DNA of 64,000 bases from Sepiola atlantica (GCA_963556195.1 OY744516.1:35621278-35685277), one strand, 5' to 3'; shown: positions 34,854 to 47,740, counted from the first letter of the stretch. Program-made: numbers and translations. The notes: generated by a model not told the origin, from the letters alone.

Positions 34854-35507
34854 TGTTCGGATCGAGGGTCGGGGGTGATGTTCCCGGACTATAAACGTGT
34901 TCAGTAAATCAAGCAATGTTGCATGCAAAGACGGAGTAATAATTAATAAACAAAATGAAGTAGTTCAAATAACGTTTATTGAACGTGTGTGTACGTGGAA
35001 TGGTGAAGTGTGTGATGTATGCATGTGTGTCGATGGAAAAACAGTTCTTGAAAAGGTATAAGAAGAAATGAATCCGGCGTAGGAAAAGTCTTTGAAAAGC
35101 CGTACACAAAGAAAACGAGTTGAGAACTCTTACCGTTGTTTGCCCACGTGTGTTGGTAGTTGTTATTGCCGATGACTAGTTGAAGAGAAAAGCATGAGAC
35201 GAAACGCTAGTGTATTAGCGTCGTTCTGCCAAGGCCAATTGACCAGAAGAAAAAGGTGAAACGGAACGCTAGTGTCAGCGTCGTCCTGTCGAGGCCAAAA
35301 GGCGAATGAAACGGAGCGCTGGAGCCAGCGTTGTTCTCCGATGCTGGTCGGTGAAAAAGAGAGAGAATTTCCGTTATGCACCTGGTTTTATAGTCCGAAG
35401 GGCAGATAACTCTGGTGTCGCTTTACAGCGCCGCCTGTCGGTGAAAAAGCGCCACCTACCGGCAAACCGGTGTAGTTATGTTTTGAAAGGAGGAGGTAAC
35501 TGCTACA
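34854..35507 (-). mobile_element. Solo LTR (654 bp) inserted in a (TTC)n tract
   Basis: Ends are TGTTCGGATCGAGG and GGTAACTGCTACA, the TGT...ACA termini of LTRs. (TTC)n flanks it on both sides, with TTCT adjacent to each end as a possible 4-bp target duplication. In minus orientation there is a TATA-like ACTATAAAACC near 35390 and AATAAA near 34984, fitting U3-R-U5. No internal retroviral-type coding sequence is attached. Superfamily not assigned. Confidence 0.65.
35170..35340. repeat. Minisatellite inside the LTR, about 3 copies of about 60 bp
   Basis: GAAACGCTAGTGTATTAGCG, GAACGCTAGTGTCAGCGTCG and GAGCGCTGGAGCCAGCGTTG occur about 60 bp apart. Confidence 0.75.
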
Positions 35508-35583
35508 TTCTTCTTCTTCTTCTTCTTCTTCTTCTTCTTCTTCTTCTTCTTCTTCTTCTTCTTCTTCTTCTTCTTCTTCTTCT
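35508..35583. repeat. (TTC)n array
   Basis: Pure TTC triplets right of the LTR. Confidence 0.95.
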
Positions 35584-36453
35584 ATTTGCTTTTGTTTAGA
35601 ATCCCTACATGTGGATCGTAGCCTCATCTTGAAGTTCATATTCCTGCCTATATGAATCGATGACTCTAAAGGACGTCACATATTTAAAACATCAATTCAT
35701 TATTAAAACGAATAATCATCAAATCTTAGAAGCTTTTTATCATCATTTTCTTCACCTTTCACCAACTGAATTAACTTCACTGATTATTTCAAAAATATTC
35801 ATTGTCTAAAAATAGCTAGTATCTTGTCCGACAAATCATAGCTGCGTGTCTATAAAATACTACTCCTTACTCTTTAACATTTTTCCCCGAATAATGAAAT
35901 GTTTTCATCGGGTCTCAGGCTTAAGTTTAAAATATCTCTTCCGTTAGTCTCTTTTCGATAAAAGAACCAACATTAAAACAAAGAACGCTTCAACTTTAGT
36001 CAACGAGAAATAAAGGCGAGCAAGGTCAAAGATAACCATCAAACTAGAATAGAAAATGGCGTTTACCGACTTCCTAAATCGAGATAGCATCTTCACTTTT
36101 GACTTGTCCTTTCTCATAACAGTAAAAATTCCTATTTTGTTTAAAATTTTGGCTGAATCATTTTTCTTGTTTTTCCTTACCTTTAATTCCAACATCTTAA
36201 AAGTTATTTCATTGAGTAAATAATTATAAATTACGTTTCTCAAAATTCTATTTTCATGCTTTACGCTTCATATTAAATTGTTTTTCTATTCATTCTGAGG
36301 CGAAATTAAAATCCATCGAAATATGCCGCCGGCCATTATCTTGAATTCTTGCTGCCGGAGGTTATTGTTCCTAAGATATTGGAATACAGAAGCAGCAGGT
36401 ATTTGTTCCTCTTCATAAGACACGACCATCACAGCCAGAAAATACTCAAACTA
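35584..36453. other. AT-rich stretch without a gene
   Basis: No family recognised in any frame. Confidence 0.45.
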
Positions 36454-36455
36454 TC

Positions 36456-36494
36456 ACCGCCACCGCCACCGCCACCGCCACCGCCACCGCCACC
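36456..36494. repeat. (ACCGCC)n hexamer microsatellite
   Basis: About six hexamers, the only clearly GC-rich simple repeat in the window. Confidence 0.9.
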
Positions 36495-36749
36495 AACCAT
36501 TAATGCCATTATAGACGATAATGAATGCATTTTGTATTGATTAGGTTATTTTTGTTTGTTTTGCCTAAAATCAAATTATAACTTTTAATGCATTCACTGT
36601 CTCGCTTTATCATGCAAAGACACTGTAGAAAGAGATCTGGAAGCTGATTTTTGATTTGTAGATATGTTGAATTACTTCCCCTCCAAAAGGAGTTCAACAT
36701 TTTGCATATCGCAATCAAATTAATTTAGTATATTTATTTATCTCATCTT

Positions 36750-36815
36750 CAGGAGGTTAGACACAAGGTCAGGTGTGGTTTTGAAAAACCAGCGCACTAG
36801 CTAGAGTGCACTCTG
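36750..36815 (-). repeat. Possible fragment of the RTE-like LINE leader
   Basis: AGGAGGTTAGACACAAGGTC and TTTGAAAAACCAGCGC resemble AGGAGTTAGGCACAAGGCC and TTTGAAAAGCCAGCGC at 14525-14620. Confidence 0.45.
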
Positions 36816-36959
36816 GTCTACAAAAAATGTATGAACAGCCTCGTTGTCATTTCCCAGTAAAGTGGGTTTCAGGCGATTGACAATAAACTAACCCTTTTCA
36901 AAGAGAAGATAAAGCCTGGGAGAATGGACCTCTTGAGACTGAATCATCAAATTAATTTA

Positions 36960-37685
36960 GTATAAAATAAAATCGTACCTGTGCTTTCTTTTTGTTATGA
37001 CGTTCGCAGTTCGTGTTCGATGGACTGTGGACACTTTGTAATCAAAGTCTACACACGCAAACACAAAGAACGACGCATTCGTATTTCGGAGGAAGATCAT
37101 TTTCATTCGGCTGTTCGTATCGCCGACATCTTTGCTGGCGGCGAAGAGAATAAGGAAAGGAGAGTGCAGAAACGGGTCCCCAACCCCTCGTTTTGTTCAT
37201 CATTGATTCTTAAATCAGTACCTTAGGTCTGCTCTCTCTGACTTTTAAAGCTCGACTCGAACTTTACTCGCTTATTTATGATTTCTAATTCGTCTGACGT
37301 CATTTCTTCCAGCTATTATACCCGCGGGAGAACGATGGCCTCAAAAGTTAACCACCTAACCCCTACATACTGCCTAACCTGATAACAATTTCTCAGCGAA
37401 CCAAATTTAGCAATATCCGCAGTGGTTACAATAATGTATAAATAACCCTAATCAAAAGTAAACAACTGGTCACTGACTATTGAGACTAAATGATGTAGAG
37501 AGTAGGAAGAAGGTGAAAGAGTTACGAGACAACAGAACTGAGATTTAGATATTTTCATTTTCTATGTTAATAGCGTAGGGATAAGTATGACAAGTGCCTT
37601 TTCTCTTTGCCTTTTGCACCATTATTCACGCTAACAAGTAAAAATGGAAAGAAATATGTATGAAGAGAAGAAGGAAAAACAGAAA
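36960..37685. other. Stretch without a recognised gene, slightly GC-richer at 37000-37230
   Basis: An 81-codon plus frame (36981-37226) contains CpG dinucleotides and normal codons but no domain I recognise. It could be host exon, repeat or chance. Confidence 0.3.
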
Positions 37686-37689
37686 TAAT

Positions 37690-38850
37690 GAAACACAACA
37701 TATTTATGCATTAAAATTCTTTTTTATGGAAATCGCCCCTGACAATGCATGAAGCCACTTGATGTAAGAAGCTAACAAGAACGAAATATGATTATCGCAA
37801 AGACCAAGGCTATAGGTAGGATGAAAACAGTCAACAGGAAGAGAGTTCCACAAGCCTGCAGTTCTTAGAAAGAAGCTACTGGAATAGGAAGCTGTATTAC
37901 AATGAGCCATCAAAACAGCGAATTGATGGAGATCACTAGACCAACAAGTTAAACGAGCTGGAACAAAAGAAGCAGGGAATAAATCACACAATTCCGAAGA
38001 ACACATGCCATTCTAGTATTTATAGAAACGACTGACACTAGTAACATCACGTCTGTGGGAGAGAGGGGTGTAGAGAAGAAGAAAGGGTGGGGGCCAATCA
38101 AATTACAGATACGTTTCTGCACTTTATCAGGAACCCTCAAATTGGACAGAGATTCGCTAGCCCAAATATGACAACAGTACTCCATACATGGTTTGATTGT
38201 AGATTTGTAGAGATAGATGAAAAGCCTCAGGTATGAGAAAGTTTTTGAAGCGATAGGGAGAACCGACTTTACGAGAAGCAGAAAGATCAATGGATCTAAT
38301 GTATGAAATCCAAGAAAGATTTGATGAGAGAAAGACCACAAAGTTTCAGAGTCGATTTCTCCTCAAGAGCAGAGCAATCAATGAGAATCCCAGGAAGAAA
38401 AGGGATACGCCTACGATTGAAAGACACGAGCTGAGTCTTAACAGGATTAAATAAAACAAGCCATTTCGTACCCCAATCCGCAACTGAACCCAGGTCAACT
38501 TCTAGATCAGCTGCATGTTTCAACTGATCCGAGGGAGATTGGCGAGAAGCAACACCAGAATAGAGAGTGATATACTCAGCATAGATGTTAATTTTCTGAA
38601 TAATATTCCCTAAAAGATCATTGATATAGAGAAGAAACAGTGTTGGGCCTAAAATAGAGCCCTGAGGAACATCAGCATTGATAGGAAAAAGGAATGAAGA
38701 AACACCATCTAAAATTACTTGTAAGCTTCGATCAAAAAGAAAAGACTTAATAATATGCCAAGAAACTCACCACCAATACCATAACCCTGAAGTTTGTGTA
38801 GAAGACCAGAATGCCACACTCTGTCAAACGCCTTTGAAATGTCAAGATAT
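37690..38850 (-). pseudogene. LINE A2, jockey/CR1-like, 5' truncated
   Basis: Minus-strand reading starts at RT motif A with LDISKAFDRVWHSGLLHKLQ (about 38848), then DVPQGSILGPTLFLLYINDL and INIYAEYITLYSG, in which YADD has become YAEY. This is followed by VADWGTKWLVLFNPVKTQ, PCMEYCCHIWASESLSNLRV, VQKRICNLIGP and RTAGLWNSLPVDCFHPTYS (about 37850). Closest to LINE A1. Several shifts; dead. Confidence 0.87.
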
Positions 38851-38879
38851 GAAAATTGTTTCTATGAGTGAATTGTTGA

Positions 38880-39290
38880 TTTTGTGCGCGTAAGTTTAGA
38901 CAGTTAAATTGTTCTTTCTTTGTTTGGAATGTAAAAAGTGTGTGTATGTATTTGCCTTAATTTCTAAGTGTGTGAGTATGTGTAGCATCTGTGTATAGGA
39001 AAAGCAAAATAACGCCAAAGTGTCCCAATCACAAAAACATTGCATCAGTTTTCATGGTTTTATATCAGGTTAGGTCTACTTTAGATCATACTAACAGTTG
39101 GACAAGATTTAAGTATAGTTTTACTTTTTAGACGCGTCTTATTTGTTTATGCTCATGCTATTAGTTCATCAGTATAGCATTTAAAGATATGTTAATTCTA
39201 TAGACTCATTTTCTTTTAGTCTTCGTGTGTGAATGTACATTCAACTATATCGCTTCCAGAATACTAGAGTAGTTATCTTTGTATTGTTAA
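38880..39290. other. AT-rich stretch without a gene
   Basis: Short TGTG-rich runs near 38940; nothing coding recognised. Confidence 0.45.
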
Positions 39291-39293
39291 GGC

Positions 39294-39479
39294 TCAGTGG
39301 CAGTCTTTGAGAACAAAAGAACTTGCAATGTTCCAGTGCCAATTGACCTGGTCTCTGAGTACAGATGCCTCAGCTTCTGATCTAGGAAGAAGAAGAAAAT
39401 CTCCCATTTCTTTTCTTTCTTCAAATTTATTCCCCTCTCCCTCTAGCTCTGAGTAATCATTGTAATATTCTTTGGTCAT
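39294..39479 (-). other. Unrecognised 61-codon frame
   Basis: The minus frame has a charged composition (SELEGEGNKFEERKEMGDF, then RDQVNWHWN) unlike nearby low-complexity frames. I cannot name it; it may be a repeat or chance. Confidence 0.2.
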
Positions 39480-39504
39480 ATGATAATTCCTTCCTCCCCT
39501 CTCT

Positions 39505-39556
39505 CTGAAAGAGAGAGAGAGAGAGAGAGAGAGAGTGAGAGTGAGAGAGAGAGAGT
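39505..39556. repeat. (GA)n microsatellite
   Basis: GA repeats with two GTGA interruptions. Confidence 0.93.
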
Positions 39557-39835
39557 AAATTAATTTCGTCTGCTAACCCAAAATAGGAACATGTTTGTCT
39601 TCAGGCCAGAAAAAATTCAGGTTTCCAAGAAACCCTTACCCGATAACTTCACATATCCAATATTATTCCATGTTTATCTCTTATTTTAAGGACACATTTG
39701 TCAGGAAGAAAATTAAGTCCGTTATTTCATTGACGGAATTCAAAATACTCCCTAAAAATGATATATTTCACATGAACCTTTTCACTCTCAGGACATCCCC
39801 CCATTTAAAAACGTTACATGATCTTATAGACACCT

Positions 39836-39838
<3 letters not shown>

Positions 39839-39885
<47 letters not shown>
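39839..39885. repeat. (TA)n array
   Basis: Direct reading. Confidence 0.97.
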
Positions 39886-39890
<5 letters not shown>

Positions 39891-40194
39891 GTACGATTTA
39901 ACCATACAATTTTTTTTTTTACATTGGAAAATGCTATACATGCATTGCAATTCAAGATCCTTTTCACGCATATAAACAAAACAACCGACTGATTTTTAGA
40001 CACTGTTAAAACTCTTGTCTTACACATTATCTTCGTTGAGTTTGGTTCAATATGCATTTGACTTCAATTCTTTCTTGTTTTTGTGTGTCGATATGTTTTT
40101 CATATATTCCATTAAATAAACTTGAATAAGAATGTATTCTTATTTATATTTAAAATATTCTCCATTCGTTTTTTTATTAATGAGTCACCACTTA

Positions 40195-40580
40195 TCAAGG
40201 CCCAACGTCCACTCAAGGATAATGGTTAAAGAGTTTGTCAGAAAGATGGTGAGACATACGAATGTTGAAGATGGACAGTCTTTGATTATCTAAGAGGACG
40301 TCTAAACAAGAATTTGTTTACATTGGACTTGAAAATTACTATGTTGTAGTCAGCTGCAAAGCAGCCCCGCAGTATTGTGTTCCGCAGGCGGGCAGTTCTA
40401 GGAAAAAAAACTTTACTCATAAAAGTTCGTTTAGTTTTAGGTACGCAGAGGGAGAAAGGGAAATTATTGACAGTGGTTGTTGCGAGACGAGTTTTTGTTG
40501 TGAATGTTTTACGGGGGGAGGTGTATCATAGATTGGAGCTCAGTCGAGCATATACGATGAAAATAACGATAGAGCAAAGA
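40195..40580 (-). pseudogene. LINE C1, jockey/CR1-like 3' end
   Basis: The reverse complement of 40195-40560 aligns with LINE C2: TATGATACACCTCCCCCC, then ACAACCACTGTCAATAATTT, and further on AGACTGTCCATCTTCAACAT. It codes only the last ~80 residues after the RT and the 3' UTR. Truncated and shifted. Confidence 0.65.
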
Positions 40581-40589
40581 AAGACTCAA

Positions 40590-41213
40590 TCTGTTTGAAC
40601 TGCGAATTACCCAAGGGTCCTCAACAGTATGCTCGCTGTTGTCTTTAGCACTCTGTTGTGTCAACACTCAGGTGTCTGCTCGAAATTTGTTCTTCTCGTA
40701 AGCAAGATATAAAACTGCGGTGTTGGTGTGCGTATGTAACCATTGCAATAGGGGCATATCGGTCCGAGTTGACGTTGGTTATCTAACATATAACCCATTG
40801 TGTCGTTTGTTTGCAGCTCCCTGCACTGGAACTTTCTGTAAGGAAAACAAATTGATTCATGAGGTGGAGATGGGGGTTAATTTGGAAAACGTTACCCACA
40901 ATAGAAGCGTATATCAATCAACGTTACAAACAAACCGGAAATATTCGTTCTTGCCATTGGTCATCCGTGTTACTTTTCGTCCACAATCTACATTTCATTA
41001 CAAGGGAACGGACTAGTCAATCGCTTATTTTGTCAAAATGTTTCGCATTACAGATTTTATCAAGCGACCTTCGAGCGGTATCCGTGTAAATTGTAAGATT
41101 GTCCAATTTAAAGCACCCTCCATTGATCAATCCATAAATGAATGGCAAGAAAAATGTTTTCAACTGTCCATAAAAAACGCATCCGTGTGCATAAATAAAT
41201 AGACAGACAAACA
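40590..41213. other. Stretch without a recognised gene
   Basis: A 98-codon plus frame (40720-41016) is preceded, inside it, by a splice-acceptor-like TTTGTTTGCAG (about 40808). No homology recognised, so it is not called as an exon. Confidence 0.3.
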
Positions 41214-41221
41214 ATAACAAA

Positions 41222-41944
41222 GGCGCTTGTCCATAAAAATACACAGGTGAAAATAGCAGTTCCAAATATATTAACAGGAAAACTCTTTTACATACTTATA
41301 GCGAGGAGGGGGGGGGTCTGAGCCATCAGTCACTTCAAGGTTTTGTGCACGTGCATTTTACGTCTAGATCAAACACATCCCTGACAAGGGGCAACGTGGT
41401 CCATATGGGAACCAGTTGGGCATCTTTTTCCATCCATCCATGATTGCTTGGTCTTGGGACTAGTGCCAGTGGCTCGTGTGCTGTAGCCAAGGTGCTGGGC
41501 TGGAAGACACTCCTTTTGGGATGTTTTGGTTCAGCGCATCACTTGTAGGAGGTATTCTTTCCACATCCCTAGTCCTGTGACAGAAAACCCTTCATTCAAA
41601 CAAGGTCAACGTTGGTGTCATCAGTGATAGGTTTGTTGGAGTACATTTTGAAAACAAAGTGACTCACCACTTTCCTCAACTTTAGCGGTGTAAGAAACGG
41701 GGCGCAAATACACGTAAAACAGGATAGATAAGTCAGTCTGTCATTTCGCCTAATAATAATCAATGGCGTCAGCAAAATACGATAAAACTGATTTTTATTT
41801 TTAATCAAAATTCTACTCAATAATTTCCCCTTATTTTTTAGTGTAGATACCTATTTTTGCCTGATACGTAAGTATATAACAGAGTTTTTCTGTTAATATA
41901 TTTGGAACTGCGATTTTCATCTGTGTATTTTATGGACAAGCGCC
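41222..41944. mobile_element. Element with ~80-bp terminal inverted repeats
   Basis: 41222-41301 and the reverse complement of 41867-41944 share GGCGCTTGTCCATAAAA, CAGTTCCAAATATATTAACA and AAAACTC. Flanking 8-mers ATAACAAA and ACAGCAAA match at six of eight positions, as an old 8-bp duplication could. No transposase inside. A DNA transposon remnant of unknown superfamily. Confidence 0.68.
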
Positions 41945-42297
41945 ACAGCAAATATTGTATATTAAGTCGAATGAGATTTACATGTACCGTTGATCGGAAT
42001 AGCCTTCTCACCAAATACCACATAAAATATGTCTCATCAGTCAGATAGAGCAAATACTGCTCCATGATCTAAAAACATGCAATTTGTACTTACAATCAAT
42101 CAAAAAAACTCAATCCTGTTTATTAGTGAGGATTAGAGGAAGGGGGAGGAGAATTTACTTTTTAATCAGAACTTCTTTTACTGTTACCCAAATTACTGTC
42201 CAACAAACTTAATCAGACACCTTATCCTATTCACTGACTGATTAACCCGCTTGTGTCTGACTAACGCTATCTCGAAGAAAACGATTTAATAGAAAAT

Positions 42298-42409
<112 letters not shown>

Positions 42410-43010
42410 TACTCCCGTTTTAAGCAATATTTTAAATAAGAAACCATAACCATTACTTATTCTATCACACACTGAAAATCTAATGAAAAACCAAACCGGT
42501 TTCGTTTTATTATCCACTTCAAGTCGATGCATATCAATATGTAAACATTCTCTCTCTCTCTCACATTAATGATCGCAAATCTTTTTGTAGAACTTCACCC
42601 CTTCGTAAAAAACTTTTACGTGACTTACACATAACTAATAAAACTCTAACCGGTTTTGGTTTGGGTCAAACCGAATCTGCTATTTGTATAGCATGAAACT
42701 GCATTCCGTGGTATATAACCATAGATTTAGATCAGAGGATGTCAACCTTATTTTGCTTGTGCCCCCACCCCGAGGGCTATTTTATCATCAATGGATGCCA
42801 TATATGTATATATCATTTTCAAAATTAAATATTTGTTTCTAGGTTAGTAACAACTAACGGTGAATCAATTTCTTTATATAACTAACATAAAATCCGAATA
42901 AAAATCTTGAATATTTTAATAAAACACATACTCTCTTATTGCACAAAGCAAAATAAATAGAAACTAGATATTTTTTTGGTGTGGCCCCTTGAAGCGTTTG
43001 TATTTGTTGA
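42410..43010. other. Stretch without a gene
   Basis: Contains CAGAGGATGTCAACC at about 42735, reminiscent of hAT ends, but no partner end was found. Confidence 0.35.
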
Positions 43011-43013
43011 CAA

Positions 43014-43203
43014 GGTGAAAGTTATGAGATCTATGAGAAAAAGATTGTCGGTGGAGCGCTGCGCCCATCGAGTCAATGGATTGTATGCAATTATTAGCTA
43101 ACTCCTCTTAGCTACTTATCCATTGCCTCTCTTATCTCCTTTTGCATATAATCCAGCGCTTCACCGACAATCCTTTTCTCATAAATCCCATAACTCTCAC
43201 CTT
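43014..43203. mobile_element. MITE-like foldback, 49-bp arms
   Basis: 43014-43062 pairs with 43154-43203 (about six mismatches). Core AAAGATTGTCGGTGGAGCGC. The inner sequence also partly pairs (TGGATTGTATGCAA with TTGCATATAATCCA). Confidence 0.8.
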
Positions 43204-43204
43204 T

Positions 43205-44525
43205 AATTAGCGTTCTCCGGTTACTTCTATAATAGTCCATTTGCTCCCTTTAAATCTATATATAAATTCAATACTCTATGTTATCACTTTGGTTGCATAA
43301 TCAACCCAATCCCACCCCATAATCCTTATACCAGAACTTCCTTTGATTCAAACATATTAACACCGCTCCCAATCCTAACATTAGTAATATCTTAAAGTAT
43401 CTTAATTAGCCCAGCCCCTAATATTTAACTGACTGTGAAATCTATAAATTTTTAAACATTAAACTTTGAAATACTATAAATGACCTGATAATTACATCTT
43501 AAACAAGTAAATTCCAGATCTCCAACCGTCTGATCCCTAATTCCCAATTTGCCCCCTTTTTAAACCTTCTGAATTATATATATATTTGTCTAAATAAAGC
43601 CGTTTAAATACGGGGATATTCTTCCCCCGAACTGTTTACTTATTAGCCAGAACGCTACTGTATTAGCTTATAGAAAGCCTACATCCAACTCTTAACTGAA
43701 TCCATACCATGCCTGGCAAATAAACTAGCAATAATTAAATTATATTGTTGCTTACAAGTGATGAGCTGTAACTAAACAAGCCCTTCCTGCTACCACATTC
43801 CTAGCATCAGCTAAAGTTTCCTCTGCTAAATATTCTTCTCCCACATCCCTACACTTAAACTCCTCCCCTACTCTTACCTCGTTTTTTGACCATAAAATTC
43901 TCTCTCAGACTTTAGGCTCGATCGGAGTAACTAACACCGGTCACCTATGAATCAGCCTACTTGAAATATATACAATATTTGAAACTTAATTCCTTAAATA
44001 ACTATTATCATTCGCGGTCTACGGAAGTATTTTTTTAAATGGCCCTAATTGTCCAACTAATAAGCTCTTTTTATCTAGGTTAAACTGAACATCAGTCTGT
44101 TGGATTTACAACATTTGATCATTTCTGACGCAGTCTACACGAAATCTCTACGATAAACTCTTTCAATCTTTAAATCTTTCTTCACCGGATACTTTGTCAA
44201 CAGACATTTTTCCAACTGCACAGACTCTATATTTTATTAAGCTTTTTACGCACGCACGTACATTACTTTCCATTACTTTATATTTTTCCTTTAAATTTTT
44301 CAAATTTTGAATTTTGGCTATTCCCCTGCCAATTTATTCATCTATGTAATTCCTCTGATGATAAGATTTTTTGAATAGCATGCAAGGAATGAAAAAATAA
44401 ACATGTTTTTATCGAGTACATTGAACAACCGAAGCTGAAACTGATTTGCCATTCGCACATCTTTATCTCTCTTCCTTCATTTATATTCATAATTGCTCGA
44501 TCCTGTAGATTGAGCTTTAATCATT
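43205..44525. other. AT-rich stretch without a gene
   Basis: No coding family or clear repeat recognised over about 1.3 kb; the longest region here without a call. Confidence 0.45.
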
Positions 44526-44528
44526 TGA

Positions 44529-44566
44529 CTATAGGTTCAATTCTCTAAAAGTATACCTTTAGTCTC

Positions 44567-44631
<65 letters not shown>

Positions 44632-44659
44632 CATATTATATATATATATATATAGTTCA

Positions 44660-44705
<46 letters not shown>

Positions 44706-44733
44706 AATTATCTAAAAGTATACTTTTAGTCTC

Positions 44734-44798
<65 letters not shown>
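44529..44798. repeat. Duplicated 40-bp unit alternating with (TA)n arrays
   Basis: TTCAATTCTCTAAAAGTATA with TTTAGTCTCATATTA at 44529 recurs as TTAAATTATCTAAAAGTATA with the same tail at 44703. TTCAATTC and GTTCATATTA recur between. TA arrays separate them (44566-44628, 44637-44654, 44665-44700, 44737-44797). Confidence 0.88.
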
Positions 44799-44800
<2 letters not shown>

Positions 44801-44939
44801 CTCTCAGGACGCTGTTAAACAATATGTATAGCAGGCATTACTTTTTTCTTTTATTTTTTTCTTTGTATTGGGGTAGGGTTCGGTTCCGAAGGCACACCTC
44901 TTAAATTGTAAAGTTTACAAAAAATGATGTACGCACGTT

Positions 44940-45495
<556 letters not shown>

Positions 45496-45499
45496 TCAA

Positions 45500-47740
45500 T
45501 TGACTGGAATCCTTCTGTATCAATGGATACTACCTCAAAGGTGCATGACGAGGAGTTCATAGATTAAATTAATGGAATGAACACGGGTTGCACAATATCA
45601 AACAGCACTTCTCCCAAAAACTCTGACAAACACTCCGGATATCCTTGCACTAAGTGAAACGAACCTTCAATCCTCAACCTCCTCTCACCACTTTGACATG
45701 ACTGACTATCCCTTCTCTACCGTAAAGACTCTGACAAACATATGCTCGGACTAGGAGTTTATGTTCGGAACACCCTCCCCTTGATTAGAGAACATAGGTT
45801 AGAATCAGATGATCAAGCCTACATGTGCTTTAGATTCACTTTGCATCACAGCGTTAGTTACTTATATTTCTTATACCGTTCACCTTCTACCCAGGGCTGT
45901 ACCCTGCGAAACTCTGTTTCTGGAAGCATAGATAGAGCATTCTCACTCGACTCGAATACCCAAATACATGTATTGGGGGATTTTAATGCACACCACTGTG
46001 ACTGGCTGGGATTCTCCAGCCATACTGACGCAGCCGGTAACTCTACGTATAATTTCTCCTTAGCTCACTCCCTCTCTCAGACTGTCAATTTCCCGACCTG
46101 CCTCCCTGATCGAGTAGACCAGCAAGCCTCACTTCTCGACCTGTTGCTAACCTCACTGTCGAGGCTTGTGTAACTGAAGCCCATAGCCCGCTCGGAGACG
46201 CTGATCACGTTGTGGTTATGATTGCTATCACTTTAAAAACTCGTTCGAAAGCTGATGAGCCGTTGCTCAAAACAACGAGATACTACGAGCAGGCTGATTT
46301 TGAGTCCATCAGAGATCACATCAGCGACGCCCAATGGACTGAAACCTTCTCACTCCCTGTTGATCAGTGTGCAAATGAGTTAACCGAATTGGTCAAAGCA
46401 GGCATTGAAGCCTCTGTCCACATGCGAAAATTCTTCAGCAAACCCACCTCGAAATATGCAGCTGCCATTGCCGAGAGGCAGCAAGCATTCTGAAAGTTCG
46501 TCCGCCATAAGTCAACTGCGAATAGACCGAAATACTAGGGCAGTAGTGCTTGATATATCCAAGGCCTTTGACAAGGTATGGCATAAGGGGCTCCTCCTAA
46601 AAAGTTACTCATATGGTATTACTGGACGAATATTTAATATAATTAGATCCTTCCTAACCAAAAGGAAGATCCAGGTTGTCCTCGATGGCTGTTCATCTAA
46701 GCAACATGACACAAATGCAGGTGTAGCCCAGGGATCTATCCTTGCACCTTTATTGTTCCTGATTTTCATAAACAACCTCCCTGATGACATCGAGTATGAG
46801 ATGGGTATATTTGCTGATGACACTATGTTTTACTCTCGTCATGTGGGCAAAACGGACGCGTACATATCCGAGTCAATGGCTGAATCCTTAGAAAGTGACC
46901 TCCAAGCTGTAGTGGATTGGAGCAGAAATGGTTGGTAATTTTTTATGCCGCAAAGACAAAGCTCTTTTCCTTTAATAACTACAAAAAAACCTCTTCAACT
47001 ACCGATTGCCATGGCAAATAACACCCTACCTGAGAGTTCACCATTCAAACTACTCGGCCTAACCTTCACAGGTAACAAAAATTGGAACAAATACATTGAA
47101 GACATTGTCAAGGCTGCTGCAAAGAAGATGGGCTCCCTCTACCGTGCTAGTAAACTCCTCACACCTGACATTATCCTGTATCTCTACAAAGCCATCATCC
47201 GCCCATGTATGGAATATTGTTGTCATATCTGGGCTGGTGCATCATCCACTAGTCACTTCCTCTGAGACAAGGTCAAAAAAAGAGTCGCCAACTTAATAGG
47301 TCCCTCACTATCCACCAAGCCCCAGCCCCTGTCCCTCCGCCGCAATATTCAATCCTTGTGCTTGTTTTACAAATACTTCAATGGATTGTGCTCCGATAGA
47401 CTAGCTGCTCTAGTGCCCCCTCGATGCAAATACACTAGAACAACCCGACAATCAGCTATGTCCCATCCATTCACTGTGGAGATCATCAGATGCTGGAAGG
47501 CCTTATACTCCAGCAGCTTCTTTCCTCGTGCTGCCGGACTCTGGAACCCCCTCTCTGCTCACTGTTTCCCCGACAGTCCCGACATGCAGTGGTTTAAAAT
47601 TAATGTAAGCAGATATCTCGCTGCACAGCTCTCAACTTAAGATGACACCCAAAACCTACTCCCTAATTCTCAGTAGCCCCTTATGTCTACAGTAGCGACC
47701 TGCCTTGTTTGGGGTGAAATATGTTAAAAGAAAAAGAAAA
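45500..47740 (+). pseudogene. LINE B2, jockey/CR1-like, most complete copy
   Basis: The endonuclease starts with ILALSETNLQSSTS (about 45635) and continues in 45742-46173 with LGLGVYVRNTLPLIREHR and VLGDFNAHHCDWLGFSSH. The catalytic GDFNAHH is intact. The linker follows (46212-46493). The RT fingers are missing: the frame passes from RQQAF or SKHSESSSA straight to NTRAVVLDISKAFDKVWHKG (motif A), NAGVAQGSILAPLLFLIFIN (motif B) and GIFADDTMFYS (motif C intact). The C-terminal part has KKMGSLYRASKLLTPDII, RPCMEYCCHIWAGASSTS, LCLFYKYFNGLCSDRL and FPRAAGLWNPL (to 47640). The 3' UTR has GCCTTGTTTGGGGTGAAATA then an A-rich end at about 47740. At least three frame breaks plus the internal deletion prevent function. 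Confidence 0.9.

Noticed and set aside
35388..35639. Poly-Glu frame and its poly-Leu partner
   Set aside because: Shadow of the (TTC)n array.
36981..37226. Possible host coding exon in a CpG-containing segment
   Set aside because: No recognisable domain and no supporting splice sites; left as unclassified.
40720..41016. Possible host exon after a splice-acceptor-like TTTGTTTGCAG
   Set aside because: The frame extends upstream of the acceptor, no donor or homology could be recognised, and the setting is repeat DNA.
44529..44798. CRISPR-like array of repeats and spacers
   Set aside because: The alternating units are TA microsatellite and one duplicated spacer, in a eukaryotic context.
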